A stretch of 64,000 nucleotides of DNA from Hemerocallis citrina (GCA_017893485.1 JACEHZ010000372.1:2088208-2152207); one strand, 5' to 3'. Counted from the stretch's first letter, positions 32,861 to 44,699 are shown. Numbers and translations: made by a program. The notes: generated from the letters alone by a model not told the origin.

Positions 32861-35780
32861 TGTAATACCCCGATTTTCAAATTATTGAAAAAAATTATTT
32901 ATTTATTTTTTTGCACGTAGTGTGCACGTGTAATATTTTGACTATTATTTTCATCATGATGAGTAAGAATATTGTATACTATAAAGCCTTTTTCCTAAAG
33001 CCCAAAATTTAGTTTATTTTCCTTTTAAAATAATTATCTTGGCCCAATCAATTTAAGCCCAGAAATTAATTCCATTTTTTACAACTTGTAATGTGTAACA
33101 CTTTTAAAGGCTTTTTATTTGTGTACAAGTTGGGGTGACTCATGCATGCACGTGCAATTCACACACGTGCAAGAGCACACCTTTTCTTGGCCGGTTGGGT
33201 TAGGAGTGGTGTTTTAGTCATGGGTGGTTATTGGAGTGTGGGTAGTTATTACAACTCCCCAGTGCATCCTAGCCCTTGATCCTCTAACTATCTACTAAAT
33301 CCTAGCCCTCCATCTCACCCAAATTGGTGTATGAATACCCCCTCTCATTCATTGTTTCTTTTACACTAAGATCATATTGTAAGAGTGATATATTGTGAGA
33401 GAGTTGTGTGTGGAGGCCGGGTATCACTTCTGAAGGTTTCGGTGAGGAGCAAGGAGTCGAGCTTTGCATTAAGGAGTTTTTCTGTATTTCGGTTATTTCG
33501 TCAATTAGGTGGGTGTTTCTCAGGACTTCTAATGTAGAAAATATGTCATGATTATGATGATTGTTACTATGCTTGTGAAAAGTAAATTCAAACCTATCCC
33601 TGTGTATGTTTATGACGAGGGTTGTGAAGGACTGATAGTGTAGTAATGACACTGTAAATAAGAAACGAGATGAGTCTGTACAGTCGACTGCCGCTTGGAC
33701 AAGTCGACTGGTACGAGGCGAGTATTTCTCAAAATTTGTTAGAAGTTTCATGATGTACATGTGTACAAACTAAAATGATATAGGAATGCTAAATTCATAC
33801 CCTCCATGTTGTACATGACTGAGGAGACATGAACGTATGAAAAGAAACTAGTGATAATTAGTAAAACTGAGAATGACCTGTGCAGTCGACTGCTAATGTG
33901 AACAGCCGACCGATGCATTGATTTAAACCTGAATAGTCCAGTAATTCCTTGAAATGAGGTATTTCCATGGTGTTGTCCTAGTGTAATAAATTGAGATTAA
34001 TATTTTATCTCTGCAAGAAAGTGATGAACAAATGAAAATGCATGTTTAACATTTCCTTGAGGAAAGAAAAATATTAGTTATGTGAAATTCCATATTGCGA
34101 TGTTAGTGAACAGCTAAGAAATTACGTACTTATACAGCATGTATATTATATTGTAATGTGACACAATGATGCATGTGCATGGAAGAACAGATGGAAAGAT
34201 AATTCCTTAATTTGAAATGTGAACCTGTTCAGTCGACTCAATGCGAGCAGCAAGTCGACTGGGCTGAGAATGAAAATGTACAGTTAACACCCAGGACAGA
34301 CGACTGATGGAATGACAGTCGACTGTCACGTAAATGATATTTTGAACATAAAAAGTTGAGGAGCAACCGACTGGCCATGTGCAGCAGTCGACTCTCCCGA
34401 GTGGTTATGAAGAACTTGAATTGACTGAACAAGTCGACCGGACTTCTCCAAGTCGACTGTCCAGAGTATTTTGATATGTTAGAGAACCTTATTCTGTTTA
34501 TGTTGAAGATTGTGAACCTTATGGTTGATGTTGGTAAACTCTATTTGTTGCTGCATGAATTTACATGAAATGAATCATAGTTTTGAATTGAGAATTTACA
34601 TGAAATGAATCGAAGGATTGAATTGAGAATTACATGAATATGAAAGCTAAGATCATGATAAAGAAAGTCTGTGAGACTATTAAATGAATTATGAGTTGAA
34701 AATGCTCAAATTGGAAATTGTGAATTGAAAATTGAAACCAAAGAGTAGCTAAGTCTCCCCCGGCATTGGAAATGAAATGAAATGAAATGAGAATTGAAAG
34801 ACCAAGGTTGGTCATGTGTTGAAATGATTGAATAAGTCCGGTTTAGTGGAGAGGCTAACTCTAGAGCTTTGATTTTTATTCATGATTCTAAAAATTAGTA
34901 CATAGTGGAGATGTGATGAAAGTGAGAGAAAAACACGAGTATGAGAACTAGGGTTTACGGTGCGGGTGTGTGAGCCACAGAATGCATGCTTGATGAGTCA
35001 AGACATGGCGTGGGCACAACTCAGAATGATCAGACTCTAATCACGCTTGTGGGATGTTTGGTGACTGCAAGAGGATCGTGTGCCATGAAGTGAGGCTGAA
35101 TTGCCACAGAATGCATGCTTGATGAGTCAAGACATGGCGTGGTTTTCCCCTCCAAAATTTTCTGTACACGAGTTTGTACTCATAGATCATCTAGGATACT
35201 CACCGTAGTTATAGTAGTAGATTAAGTCATGGTGAGGGATTGAACCCTACAAAGATGAAGAACGAATAAGAGGCTTGCCCTCGGACCTATGTAGTATGGG
35301 ATGCATAGAATCCGAACAAGTGCGCATTAGTGTCATCTAATATAAACAATTGCAGTAAGGATTAAGTGCACAATCACGACACGACATCATTAAGATTTTT
35401 CCTTTTACTTTATTTTGATATGTGAACAAGTTTGTGATCTGTTAAGAAATGAGAATCGTTATACTGTTTCTAGCATAGAGAGGATGGCCATGTATAATTA
35501 TCGTCGGTTGAATAAACTGACGTGCCCACAGTGTTGTATGCAGGATGAATGACATGAAAAAGATTAAAGAGGAACAATGCTTAAAGATTCATTCCGTGTT
35601 GTTGTACATTGTTTCATTATTGTAAATTTTATTTCCGCTGTGCAATATAATTGTAATATATGATGTAAACTCTGATGTAAAGTGAAAACTTTAAATTTCC
35701 TTGTAAAATTGTACTAAGAAAAGCGAAAAGATCCTGTAGAACATCTCGAATTCAGTGTATTTGGGATTCGGGGCGTTACA
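32861..35780 (+). repeat. 3' LTR of the Tekay-like element
   Basis: This 2920-bp LTR is collinear with the 5' LTR, ends GGGGCGTTACA and is followed by the GCGGG duplication. The (TA)n run near 34145 is shorter than in the 5' copy, and the TATA box is altered. Confidence 0.92.
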
Positions 35781-35785
35781 GCGGG

Positions 35786-36234
35786 TTCCAACCCGCAGCA
35801 AACCCAGTCCAGCAGGATAAAATTAGGGTCTCTGATTAATCCTAATCAACGACCCTGATTCACATCTATCCTTTCACTGGGAATTAAGGATTACATTCCT
35901 AATCTGATTACGGAGATTACATTCCTTATCAGATCACAGAGATTATATTCCTAATCTGATCCCTAAGGCAGCTATAAATACCCCCCATCCACCATCGTTA
36001 AGAGGTAATCAATCTTTTGCCAATTTACGCTCTCTCATAATCATTCCTGATTACTGACTTGAGCGTCGGAGGGTGCGTTGCCGGGATCAACCCCGATGTC
36101 TCGCACTTTTTGCAGGTGAACGGCGGGAGTCAGCGGTCAAACTCCGGCGGAACAGGTTTCATGTTTGCTATTCAAGTTTTCCAAGAATCCACAAATACTA
36201 TCTGTTTGCCCCCACACTAGATTTAGTGGTAACA
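35786..36234 (+). repeat. 5' LTR of Tat element 2, second part
   Basis: It continues the LTR after the nested element and ends AGTGGTAACA. The TATA box CTATAAATACCCCC is at about 35970. Joined with 24550-24719 it gives 619 bp, equal to the 3' LTR. Confidence 0.9.
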
Positions 36235-36237
36235 GAT

Positions 36238-36255
36238 TGGCGCCGTCTGTGGGAA
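36238..36255 (+). other. Primer-binding site of Tat element 2
   Basis: TGGCGCCGTCTGTGGGAA follows the LTR by three bases. The first nine bases fit the 3' end of plant tRNA-Asp; the rest do not match fully, a pattern common in Tat elements. Confidence 0.75.
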
Positions 36256-36308
36256 CTCACCACGAATAGCAGCCTTCCCTCTTCCCGTTGGTCAGATCTC
36301 CTCCAGCC

Positions 36309-38140
36309 ATGCCTCCAAGGAAAGTAAGATCAAGAGGGTCCAACCGAGGACCCAATCCTGTCGAACAACAAGAAGTCCCCCTCCAACCAGCCCAGCAGCA
36401 GGAGAAACTCCCTCCTCAGGCTGAGGACCCTCTCCAACAGAACCAACCTCCTCCTCAGAATCAGCAATCCCCAAAGGGTGCCTCCGGGCCTCAGAATGCC
36501 GGCGCAGGGGCCTCGCGTCCCAATCCTCAGAAACAACCCTTCCATCAAGACCGCATCTCGATACACAATGCCTCTACAGATTCTATGGCCTCCCACAATC
36601 CCCGATCTTCCGACCTTCGCAATACCATCCTCAATCGGCAGAAGGATGAGGATCTTCGCCGCCGTTTGGATGAGAAGCGGGCCCGAGAGGGAACCTCCCG
36701 CCAATAACGTCCGAATGAGCGATCTCCTCATCGCCGAGACCACAGAAGGTCCCCTAATCGAAGAGGGAGGAGGGAGTCCCCCGAGCACCATAGGAGAAGA
36801 CCACACTCTTCGGCCGGTCGGCAACATCCGAGGAACGACGAGGCCCCCATCTCCTGTGCCGAGTTCCAGCAGTTTCAGGCTACTGTTTTGCAAGCCCTCA
36901 ACCTTCGACCCAACAATAATAATACTCAAAGGATTCCCACTCCTCCACGGGTTCGAAGTCCTCGCCATCGGTCCATAACTCCTCCTCCGGTTCCTAGCAA
37001 CCAACAACATATTCCTAGTCCTCACCGCTCCCAGGGTTACCGTCGCCGCAGTCCCCGCTCCCCTTCCTATGAAGATGAGTCCAGAGGCTCGTTTGACTAC
37101 CGTCGGAGGGACGATGCTCTCTACCGCCGTCTCCACAAGATGGAGAGGCGCATTGGCTGAATAGACAAGGATGAAGAGTTAAGAGGAAGGACCATCCACC
37201 CGAGCAGACCTCCCTTATCTCGAACAATCATGGAGGCACATATCCCAAGAGATTTCAAACCCCCGCAGTTCGAAACTTACTCGAGGCCGTCGACCACATC
37301 GAAAGCTTTAAGACCCTCATGCTAATCCACCAAGCTTCTGATGCCTTGCTGTGCAAAACCTTCCCCGCCACTTTCAAGGGTTCGGCTCGGGAATGGTACT
37401 CTCGCCTTGCCCCATCTTCCATATTCTCCTTCGAACAGTTTGAAACCCTCTTCATCACCCATTTTGTGAGTAGCAGACGCACGGAGAAGACCAGCATCTC
37501 GCTACTCCAGCTCCGGCAGGAGAGGAGAGAGAAGCTAAGGGATTATGTGAGGAGGTTCACTGCAGAGGTTAGGTCCATCGCCTCCCTCGACCAGTCAGTT
37601 GCAGCGGCCGCCTTCCAATCAAATGTCCTCAACTCTAACCTTTGCTCTTCGCTTGCAAAGAAGCCCCCGCATAATTTCACCGACCTCCTTCGAAGGAGTG
37701 AGAAGTACATTCGGGCCGAGGAAGCCGAGAATTTCTCGGGCTATGGAGGGTCTACCTCTGGGACAAAAAGAAAGGCAACTGAGGAAGAAGGGGCCAAGAA
37801 GCTTCAGAAGGACAATGGCGGTCAGCGCCGCCCTCCCCCCAGGTTCGAGAAATTTACTCCTCTCAATGCCAATATTTCTACCATTCTCATGGAAGTGGAA
37901 AAGGAAGGGGTCATTCCTCCTGCTCCGAGGATGAACACCCCTTCCAAGAAGAGGAACAAAGAGAAGTGGTGTCGTTACCACCGGGATCACGGCCATGACA
38001 CCAACGATTGTTGGGCGTTGAAGAACGAAATAGAGGCCCTCATCCAGAGGGGGCAGCTGACCAAATTTGTGAGAGCAAAAGACCGAACCGATCTCTCCTC
38101 TCCTCCGCCTCGGGGGGCTAACAAGCGTCCTGAGCAACGC
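36309..38140 (+). pseudogene. Tat element 2 gag
   Basis: ATG 36309 (MPPRKVRSRGSNRG) begins a long Pro/Gln/Arg-rich disordered region. TAA 36705 and TGA 37158 are in-frame stops (element 4 has CGA at the second). A deletion near 37277 shifts the frame. From 37283 the conserved gag core is open: FKTLMLIHQASD, FPATFKGSAREWYSRL, HFVSSRRTEKT and LRDYVRRFTAE. A retroviral-type knuckle follows, CRYHRDHGHDTNDC (37970-38011), the CX2-type variant with His spacing seen in this lineage. It continues without a stop into protease, so gag and protease were one polyprotein. The homologous gag is at 63960-62082 on the minus strand. Confidence 0.88.
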
Positions 38141-38791
38141 GATGAAACTCCCGATTTTGAGGAAGAACGTATCCTACATATTATTCATAGAGGCCCCATG
38201 GGAGGCTCCTCCAACTCCTCCCGAAAGGCTTTCATCCAAGAGGTCAATTCGGTTCACGACACCCCTCCCCCTAAAGGCCTCGGAGTTCCAGTCACATTCT
38301 CAGATGAAGATCTCGAAGGGGTCAGGACTCCCCATTGTGACGCACTTGTGATCAACCTTCATATGGTGAACTTCAAAGTGGAAAGGATCCTAGTGGACAA
38401 CGGAAGCTCCGTAAACATCCTCTTCCTCTTGGCTTTCCGAGGGCTCAAGCTATCCCGAGACAGACTCATACCGGCCGGCTACACACTCCATGGGTTCACG
38501 GGAGTGCTAGTAACTATTGAAGGGGTAATCACCCTCGACGTAACTGCTGGAAAAACTCCTACCACCCGGACGGAGCCGATGGACTTTATGGTCGTTGATG
38601 TCCCAGCTGCGTATAATGTGATCCTAGGCCGACCCGGCCTAGCTGCCCTAGAAGCTGTTCCTTCGGCATATCACCTCAAGATGAAGTTCCCCACCCGGGC
38701 AGGAGTAGGGGAAGTAAAGGGCAGTCAAGAAGTAGCCCGCAAGTGCTATATGACTTCAACAGGAGGTCGGTCCTCTCCCTCGAAACTCTAG
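38141..38791 (+). pseudogene. Tat element 2 aspartic protease
   Basis: The stretch is in the same frame as gag. The active-site motif reads ILVDNGSSVNILF (Asp codon 38396-38398), with Asn where most retroviral proteases have Thr; DNGSS or DGGSS is usual in Tat proteases. The C-terminal ILGRPGLAALEAVPS block is also typical. The frame ends at TAG 38789 because of a small indel near 38763; RT continues in the next frame. Confidence 0.85.
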
Positions 38792-39830
38792 AAATCCCCC
38801 AAGAGAGTGTCCGACCAATGTCCGAGTCGATGGATGAATTGGAGGAAGTGCTCTTCTCTGAGCAGCATCCGAGCCGAAAGTTCTTTATTAGCAAGACCCT
38901 CCTATCTGCCCTATGCTCCGACATAGTCCAGTGCATTCAAAGGAACCGCGATCTCTTTGCTTGGTCCGCTGCCGACATGCCGGGAATCTCCGAAGAGCTT
39001 CTAGTCCACCACCTCAGCGTTGCACCGGGGTCCAAATCTGTCCAACAGAAGAGGCGCAAGTTCGCTCCCGAGCGCCAGCAAGCTATCAAAGAAGAGGTAG
39101 ACAAGCTCCTAAAGGCTCGGTTCATACAAGAGGTCAACTACCCTGAATGGCTCTCCAATGTAGTCATGGTAAATAAGTCCAACAGAAGCTGGAGAATCTG
39201 CATCGATTTTACTGAACTGAACAAGGCATGTCCTATAGATCCATTCCCTCTTCCGAGCATCGACACCCTAATCGACGCCACTTCAGGCCATGAGCTCCTC
39301 AACTTCATGGACGCCTTCTCCGGGTACAATCAAATCCGTATGTTTCCCCCGGACATCCCGAAGACTTCCTTTGTTACCGACCAGGGCCTCTACTGCTATA
39401 GGGTGATGCCGTTCGGGTTGAAGAATGCAGGTGCCACTTACCAACGCCTCGTCAACAAAGTCTTTCAAAGTCAGATCAGCCGCAATATGGAGGTATATGT
39501 TGATGACATGCTTGTGAAGAGCATCTGTGGGGCCGATCATGTGGCCGATCTACAGGAGGCATTCGATGTACTAAGAAAGCACAATATGAGGCTTAATCCG
39601 AACAAGTGTGCGTTCGGAGTCTCCTCGGGAAAATTCCTGGGCTTCATGGTCAGCCAAAGAGGAATCGAAGCTAACCCTGAGAAAATCAAGGCCATATTGG
39701 ACATGGCTCCTCCCAAGAACGTCAAGGAAGTTCAGAAGCTAATAGGGCACCTCGCCGCTATTGGGCATTTCCTCTCGAAGTCAGGGGAAAAGTGCCTCCT
39801 TCAAGGCTCTCAGGGGGGCTAAGGGCTTCG
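38765..39830 (+). pseudogene. Tat element 2 reverse transcriptase
   Basis: It is open for about 350 codons. The thumb-proximal start is RSVLSLETLEIPQE. RT motifs: KRRKFAPERQQAIKEEVDKL, CIDFTELNKACPIDPFPLPSID, FMDAFSGYNQI, GLYCYRVMPFGLKNAGATYQRLV and the catalytic YVDD (39496-39507), then NPNKCAFGVSSGKFLGF. A small indel near 39800 moves the reading to the next frame at the connection to RNase H. Function in the element: copies the RNA genome into cDNA in the cytoplasmic particle. Confidence 0.92.
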
Positions 39831-40645
39831 AATGGGGTCAACAGCAACAGGAGTCGTTCAACCAGCTAAAGACCTATCTAGTCAACCCTCTTCTCCTCAG
39901 CAAGCCTATTCCCGGCGAAACCCTCTACCTCTACTTAGCTGCTTCCAAACAGACCCTTAGTGCCGTCTTGGTAAGGGAAGAAGACAGGACTCAAAAGCCC
40001 ATCTACTATGTAAGCAAGGTACTTCGCGATGCCGAGCTTCGTTATCCAAGGCTAGAGAAGATGGCATATGCCCTGATTATGGCAGCAAGAAAGCTTCGCC
40101 CAGATTTCCAGTCCCATTCGGTGGTCGTTCTTACCGACCAACCGCTGAAGCAAGTCCTCCACAAGCCGGAGACCTCTGGTCATCTCATGAAGTGGTCCAT
40201 CGAGCTGAGCCAGCATGACATCACATACCAGCCTCGGACCGCAATCAAGGCTCAGGCCTTGGCAGAATTCATTGTTGAAAGCACCATCCCAGAGGTCAGC
40301 CAAGCAACAAAGGGACCTCCTATCCGGTCGGTCTACATGGATGGATCCTCTTACAACGAGGGAAGCGGGGCTGGAGTCATTCTGGCAGGCCCAAATGACT
40401 TCGTCCTCCAATACTCCCTCCGCATCAACTTCAAGGCCTCTAACAATGAGGCAGAATATGAAGCACTCATAGCCGGCCTCGGAATGGCTCGCAAGGCAGG
40501 GGCGCAGCGCCTCCGGATCTTTAGCGACTCTCAGCTGTTCGTGAATCAGGTTCTAGGCGAGTACGAGGCACGGGATGATCGAAAGGCTAAGTACCTAGCC
40601 AAGGTCAGGAATCTCATGGCCCTATTTGAAGAAGCTCTAATTCAG
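39805..40645 (+). pseudogene. Tat element 2 tandem RNase H domains
   Basis: The first domain (about 39840-40170) follows RT as in all Ty3/gypsy elements: LYLAASKQTLSAVLVREE, QKPIYYVSKVL, RYPRLEKMAYAL, VVLTDQPLK. A second, different RNase H follows (about 40330-40620): VYMDGSSYNEGSGAGVIL, NNEAEYEALIAGL and RIFSDSQLFVNQVLGEYEARD, the D-E-D pattern of the archaeal-type RNase H acquired by the Tat lineage. The frame is stopped by TGA 40646, which is CGA in element 1 at 12540. Confidence 0.9.
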
Positions 40646-42074
40646 TGAATCCCCCGAGAAGAGAATTTCCAGGCTGATGCCCTCTCCAAGCTAGCCTCCT
40701 CCTCCCTCCAAAGTCTCGAGCAGACCATCTTGATCGAGGTGCTCCTGAAGCCAAGTATAGAAGATGAAACTCCCGACTCGATGGAATCGCTGCCTGTCCT
40801 ACTTCAAGATAATTGGATGAAACCCCTGTTAGAATTCCTAAGGGATGGGCTCCTCCCCGAAGACCTTAAGGAAGCTCGCCGAGTCAGGATCCGAGCGGAG
40901 TGGTACACCCTAGTTGAGGGGGTCTTGTACAAATGCTCCTTCACACAAGTGGACGGCAGGCCATACCTGAGATGCCTCTCCCCAGAACAAGCTACTTACG
41001 CCTTGCAAGAGCTCCACGAAGGCATTGGCGGGGCACATTCAGGGTCCAGATCCCTAGCCCGAAAGGTGTTGAATTATGGATATTTCTGGCCTACTCTCCT
41101 ACAAGACGCTGAACGACACATTCGGCAATGCAGCTCTTGTCAAAAGCATTCCAACGTTCGTCACCTCCCGCAAGCTCAGCTCACCTCTCTATCAAGTCCT
41201 ATCCCTTTTGCAATGTGGGGGATGGATTTACTAGGGCCATTCCCACCAGCTCCGGGCCAGCTCAAATTCTTAGTCGTGGCAATCGACTACTTCTCGAAGT
41301 GGATAGAGGCCGAGCCCTTGGCCACAATCACCGAGAACAAAGTACTTCAGTTCTTCTGGAAGAACGTTATCTGCCGATTCGGTGTCCCTCGAGTCCTCAT
41401 AACCGACAATGGGATGCAATTTACCGGAGTAGCTTTCCGAGCTCTGTGTGAAGACCTCGCCATCCAACAACGTTTCTCCTCTGTCTTCCATCCATAGTCG
41501 AATGGTCAAGTGGAGAATGCTAACTGACAGATCCTCTCCGGTATTAAGAAGAGGCTGAATAAGTGCTCTAAAGGCTTATGGGTCGATCAGCTCCCTAACG
41601 TGCTGTGGAACTACCGCACCATGAAACGGACCCCCACAGGAGAGTCTCCATTCAACCTCACCTATGGGTCCGAGGCTATGATCCCTTTGGAAGTCGGTAT
41701 ACCTTCTCCTCGCCTTGCTGCCTACGAAGAAGAACAGATTGCCAGAGAACTTCGGGCAAGACTTGATCGACGAGCTATGGGAAAGAGCGTCAATCTGCCA
41801 ACAGAGCTATCGGAGGAGGATCGAGTTGGCGTACAATAAGAGAATCCATCCCACCGACCTCAAAGAAGGGGACTTGGTCATCAGAAAGTTAGCAATCTCT
41901 TTTCCTAGTCAGAAGAGTAAACTAGCTCCAAATTGGGAGGGACCCTACAAGATCACCAAGGTGGTTCGGCCCGGGACATATCGTCTAGAAGACCTCAAAG
42001 GCAGAGAGATCCCCAGGACTTGGAATGCCGACCATCTCTTGAAGTACCAAGAGAGCGCAACAACACCTCTCTAA
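40646..42074 (+). pseudogene. Tat element 2 integrase
   Basis: After TGA 40646 the frame continues: linker EWYTLVEGVLYKCSF, zinc finger ELHEGIGGAHSG...CSSCQKHS, catalytic core with GMDLLGPF, LITDNGMQF and VENAN (D, D, E). TAG 41495 (CAG in element 1) and TGA 41525 interrupt just before and after the Glu. A frameshift near 41755 moves the last part, DLIDELWERASICQQ...KEGDLVIRKLAISF...GPYKITKV...RTWNADHLLKYQES, to another frame ending 42072-42074. No chromodomain is seen, as expected for Tat. Confidence 0.9.
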
Positions 42075-42250
42075 GTACCTTCGGATATCGAACCGTTCCA
42101 CTCTTTTTACTTGTATTTTGGTTTTATTTCTTTATTTTTCCAATGTTATAACGGCTCGCAACTTAGAAGCAGCCGACTATTAGTTTTCAATAAAGAATAT
42201 TTTTTCATATTTTACTTGTGAAATTGCTTGTATCTCTCTGATTTTACTCT
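42075..42250 (+). other. Region after pol with CAATAAAG signal
   Basis: TAACGGCTCGCAACTTAGAAGC is followed by CAATAAAGAATA (about 42189). It is shared with the two minus-strand Tat copies. It is a candidate polyadenylation site for a shorter transcript that ends before the repeats. Confidence 0.5.
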
Positions 42251-43330
42251 TCACCCTAACGACGAGTTCGGAGTCCAACACTTGGCTCGACTCTACTTCG
42301 CAAGCTCGCTCTTAAGCGAGCTAGAAGTGGTTTGCCATTCGAAATTGTTCCCACAACCGTTGAACAAACTCTAACGACAAGTTCGGAGTCCAACACTTGG
42401 CTCGACTCTGCTTCGCAAGCTCGCTCTTAAGCGAGCTAGAAGTGGTTCGCCATTCGGAATTGCTCCTACAACCATTGAACAAACTCTAACGACGAGTTCG
42501 GAGTCCAACACTTGGCTCGACTCTGCTTTGCAAGCTCGCTCTTAAAAGAGCTAGAGGTGTTCGCCATTCGGAATTGCTCCCACAACTGTTGAACAAACTC
42601 TAATGACGAGTTCGGAGTCCAACACTTGGCTCGACTCTGCTTCGCAAGCTCGCTCTTAAGCGAGCTAGAAGTGGTTTGCCATTCGAAATTGCTCCCACAA
42701 CCGTTGAACAAACTCTAACGACGAGTTCGGAGTCCAACACTTGGCTCGATTCTGCTTCGCAAGCTCGTTTTTAGGCGAGCTAGAAGTGGTTCGCCCTTCG
42801 GAATTGCTCCCACAACTGTTGAACAAACTCAAACGACGAGTTCGGAGTCCAACACTTGGCTCGACTCTGCTTCGCAAGCTCGCTCTTAATCGAGCTAGAA
42901 GTGGTTCGCCATTCGGAATTGCTCCCACAACCGTTGAACAAACTCTAACGACGAGTTCGGAGTCCAACACTTGGCTCGACTCTGCTTCGCAAGCTCGCTC
43001 TTAAGCGAGCTAGAAGTGGTTCGCCATTCGGAATTGCTCTCACAACCTTTGAACAAACTCTACCGACGAGTTCAGAGTCCAGCACTTGGTTCGACTCTGC
43101 TTCGCAAGCTCGCTCTTAAGCGAGCTAGAAGTGGTTCGCCATTCGGAATTGCTCCCACAACCGTTGAACAAACTCTAACGACGAGTTCGGAGTCCAGCAC
43201 TTGGCTCGACTTTGCTTCGCAAGCGAGCTAGAAGTGGTTCGCCATTCGGAATTGCTTCCACAACCGTTGACTAACTCTAACGATGAGTTCGGAGTCTAAC
43301 ACTTGGCTCGACCCCGCTTCCTTAAGTACT
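42250..43330 (+). repeat. 115-bp tandem repeat array in Tat element 2
   Basis: There are ten units; GAC-AG-TTC-type anchors fall at 42261, 42376, 42491, 42605, 42720, 42835, 42950, 43065, 43180 and 43282. The period is almost exactly 115 bp until the last, shortened unit. Each holds the AGCTCGCT...AGCGAGCT hairpin. In element 1 the units lie on the opposite genomic strand, matching the element orientation. Confidence 0.92.
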
Positions 43331-43344
43331 CCGAGTTACCAAGC

Positions 43345-43500
43345 CGAGTGGATGAGGTACCGACCTCCACATGTGGAGAAAAATACCGCCGAGCCAGTTT
43401 CACTGTCGGATTATATCAAAATTCGTACTAGAACATGATGAGCGGCTCAGATCGCGCCACGTCTCCACAAAACGATAAGATAACGTTTTCTCGAAGTTTG
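43345..43500. repeat. Single copy of the 250-bp family repeat, downstream of the antisense gene
   Basis: CCGACCTCCACATGTGGAGAAAAAT, then a TCGGAT...GGCTCAGATC...CACG...GATAACGTTTTC string, repeats the wording of the array at 46560-47720. It therefore brackets the antisense gene on its 3' side. Confidence 0.65.
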
Positions 43501-43735
43501 AGCCTCTTGTCTCGTGATTCACACCATGATCGTGATCAACTGCCAGATTAAGCCACGTAGCTCAGCCATAAATTCGAGCTACCGAACTACCGAAAAGCAA
43601 AGAGACCTCGGCACACCCCGAGCAAGAGCGGAAAATTCTACAGCCAGAACACTCAATGGAGCTAGCTTCTGGTTCTTGCGGTTCGTTTCAAAAGTAAAGT
43701 AACTACAACACGACAGCGAGCATACGAACTTCAAT

Positions 43736-43741
43736 TTTATT
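43736..43741 (-). terminator. AATAAA signal of the antisense gene, copy 2
   Basis: The minus strand reads CTTTAATAAAATTG about 80 bp after the last stop codon of the antisense gene. Its position suits a plant polyadenylation signal. Confidence 0.5.
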
Positions 43742-43820
43742 AAAGCAACCTTAATAACTTTACAGAGCTAAATTATTACAAAAAGGTGCTACAAAAACTT
43801 GAAAGAGCGATACAAATTTG

Positions 43821-44620
43821 TCAACGCCTCTTCGGAACGGGGACGTTCCGATTCAGAAACACACGAGGTCGGCGCCGCTAGGCCTGCGAGCTTGTCTCTA
43901 GGCCGACGAACTGAGATGCCTCTTCGCTACTGACTCTAATCGTGGCTCTGACCGAGGCGCTGCTTGACGAAATAGCTACAACACTCTGGGCATCAGCTGC
44001 GCTTCGCTCGGTGACATGTGGACGAGTCGCGAGCTTGTAAAAAGAAATCCCCCGCTCGCTTTCCTCGCGAGTACATGAAGTGCTGCGGACATTAATCCTC
44101 ACAGGCTGAGGCATAAGACGAGCGATTTCCTCCTCGAGTTTAACGATTCTATCCTAAAAGGTATCGTCCTTCACCGATATCTTGAACCGAGGAAGTATTG
44201 CCGAGCCAGGGTCGCCAGCACTGTCGGCTATGATGCGGCAAAGGTTGGTCACTTCGATGCTCTTGTCGACTATGACCCACCTCAGCTGCTCGACCTTCGA
44301 GGCAAGATCGTCGCGCTCGGTCAACGCCGAGGATAGCTCGTCCTCCTTCACCAAGAGTTCTTCCTCGGCTATCTGCAAGTGGTGTACCTCGGCCAGTAAC
44401 TCGCTATTCTTCTTCTCCACATTGAACAACACCCTCCTGATCAGCTCGATCTCGCCCTCGAGACGAGCTTCGCGAGACTGCTTAAATAATTCTGCTCGCC
44501 GCTGAGCTGCTGCGGTGTCCGAACCAAGTTTGACGATTTGAAAGACGAGAACCAGCACTCAACATTTGACGAACTTCAAACAAGCTCTGAGCCAAATACT
44601 TAGAAAAAGTAAACAGCAAC
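43821..44620 (-). pseudogene. Antisense gene copy 2, last exon or ORF (coiled coil, basic tail)
   Basis: On the minus strand a coiled-coil region (ELLAEVHHLQIAEEELLVKE, LSSALTERDDLASKVEQL) leads to the conserved INVRSTSCTREE block and, after TAG near 43891, a basic end RRRPRV, then NRNVPVPKRR, before TGA at 43821-43823. A further stop follows VKDDTF near 44154. The order matches 8511-9431 of element 1 along its length. The conserved basic end in both copies argues for a nuclear or nucleic-acid-binding role (inference). Confidence 0.65.
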
Positions 44621-44699
44621 TTGGCCAAAAATTCGAAGTTTTCATTCATAACAAAAGAGCGGTGGCTAGTCCGCAAAAAGGCGTTACATTAAAAAGAAA

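Larger units (their letters stand above)
24720..35780 (+). mobile_element. Tekay/Del-like chromovirus (Ty3/gypsy), full length
   Basis: The 11.06-kb element has 2.92-kb LTRs, an initiator-Met primer-binding site, a small acidic ORF, gag with a zinc knuckle, a possible 88-nt intron, protease, RT, RNase H, integrase and a C-terminal chromodomain, then a polypurine tract. The HNVFHVSMLRGY boundary motif and chromodomain after integrase identify a chromovirus, and LTR size and order fit the Tekay/Del clade. It is inactive: several in-frame stops and one frameshift. Hand comparison of the first 480 LTR bases gives about nine differences, fewer per base than the LTRs of the Tat element it sits in, as nesting predicts. 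Confidence 0.92.
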
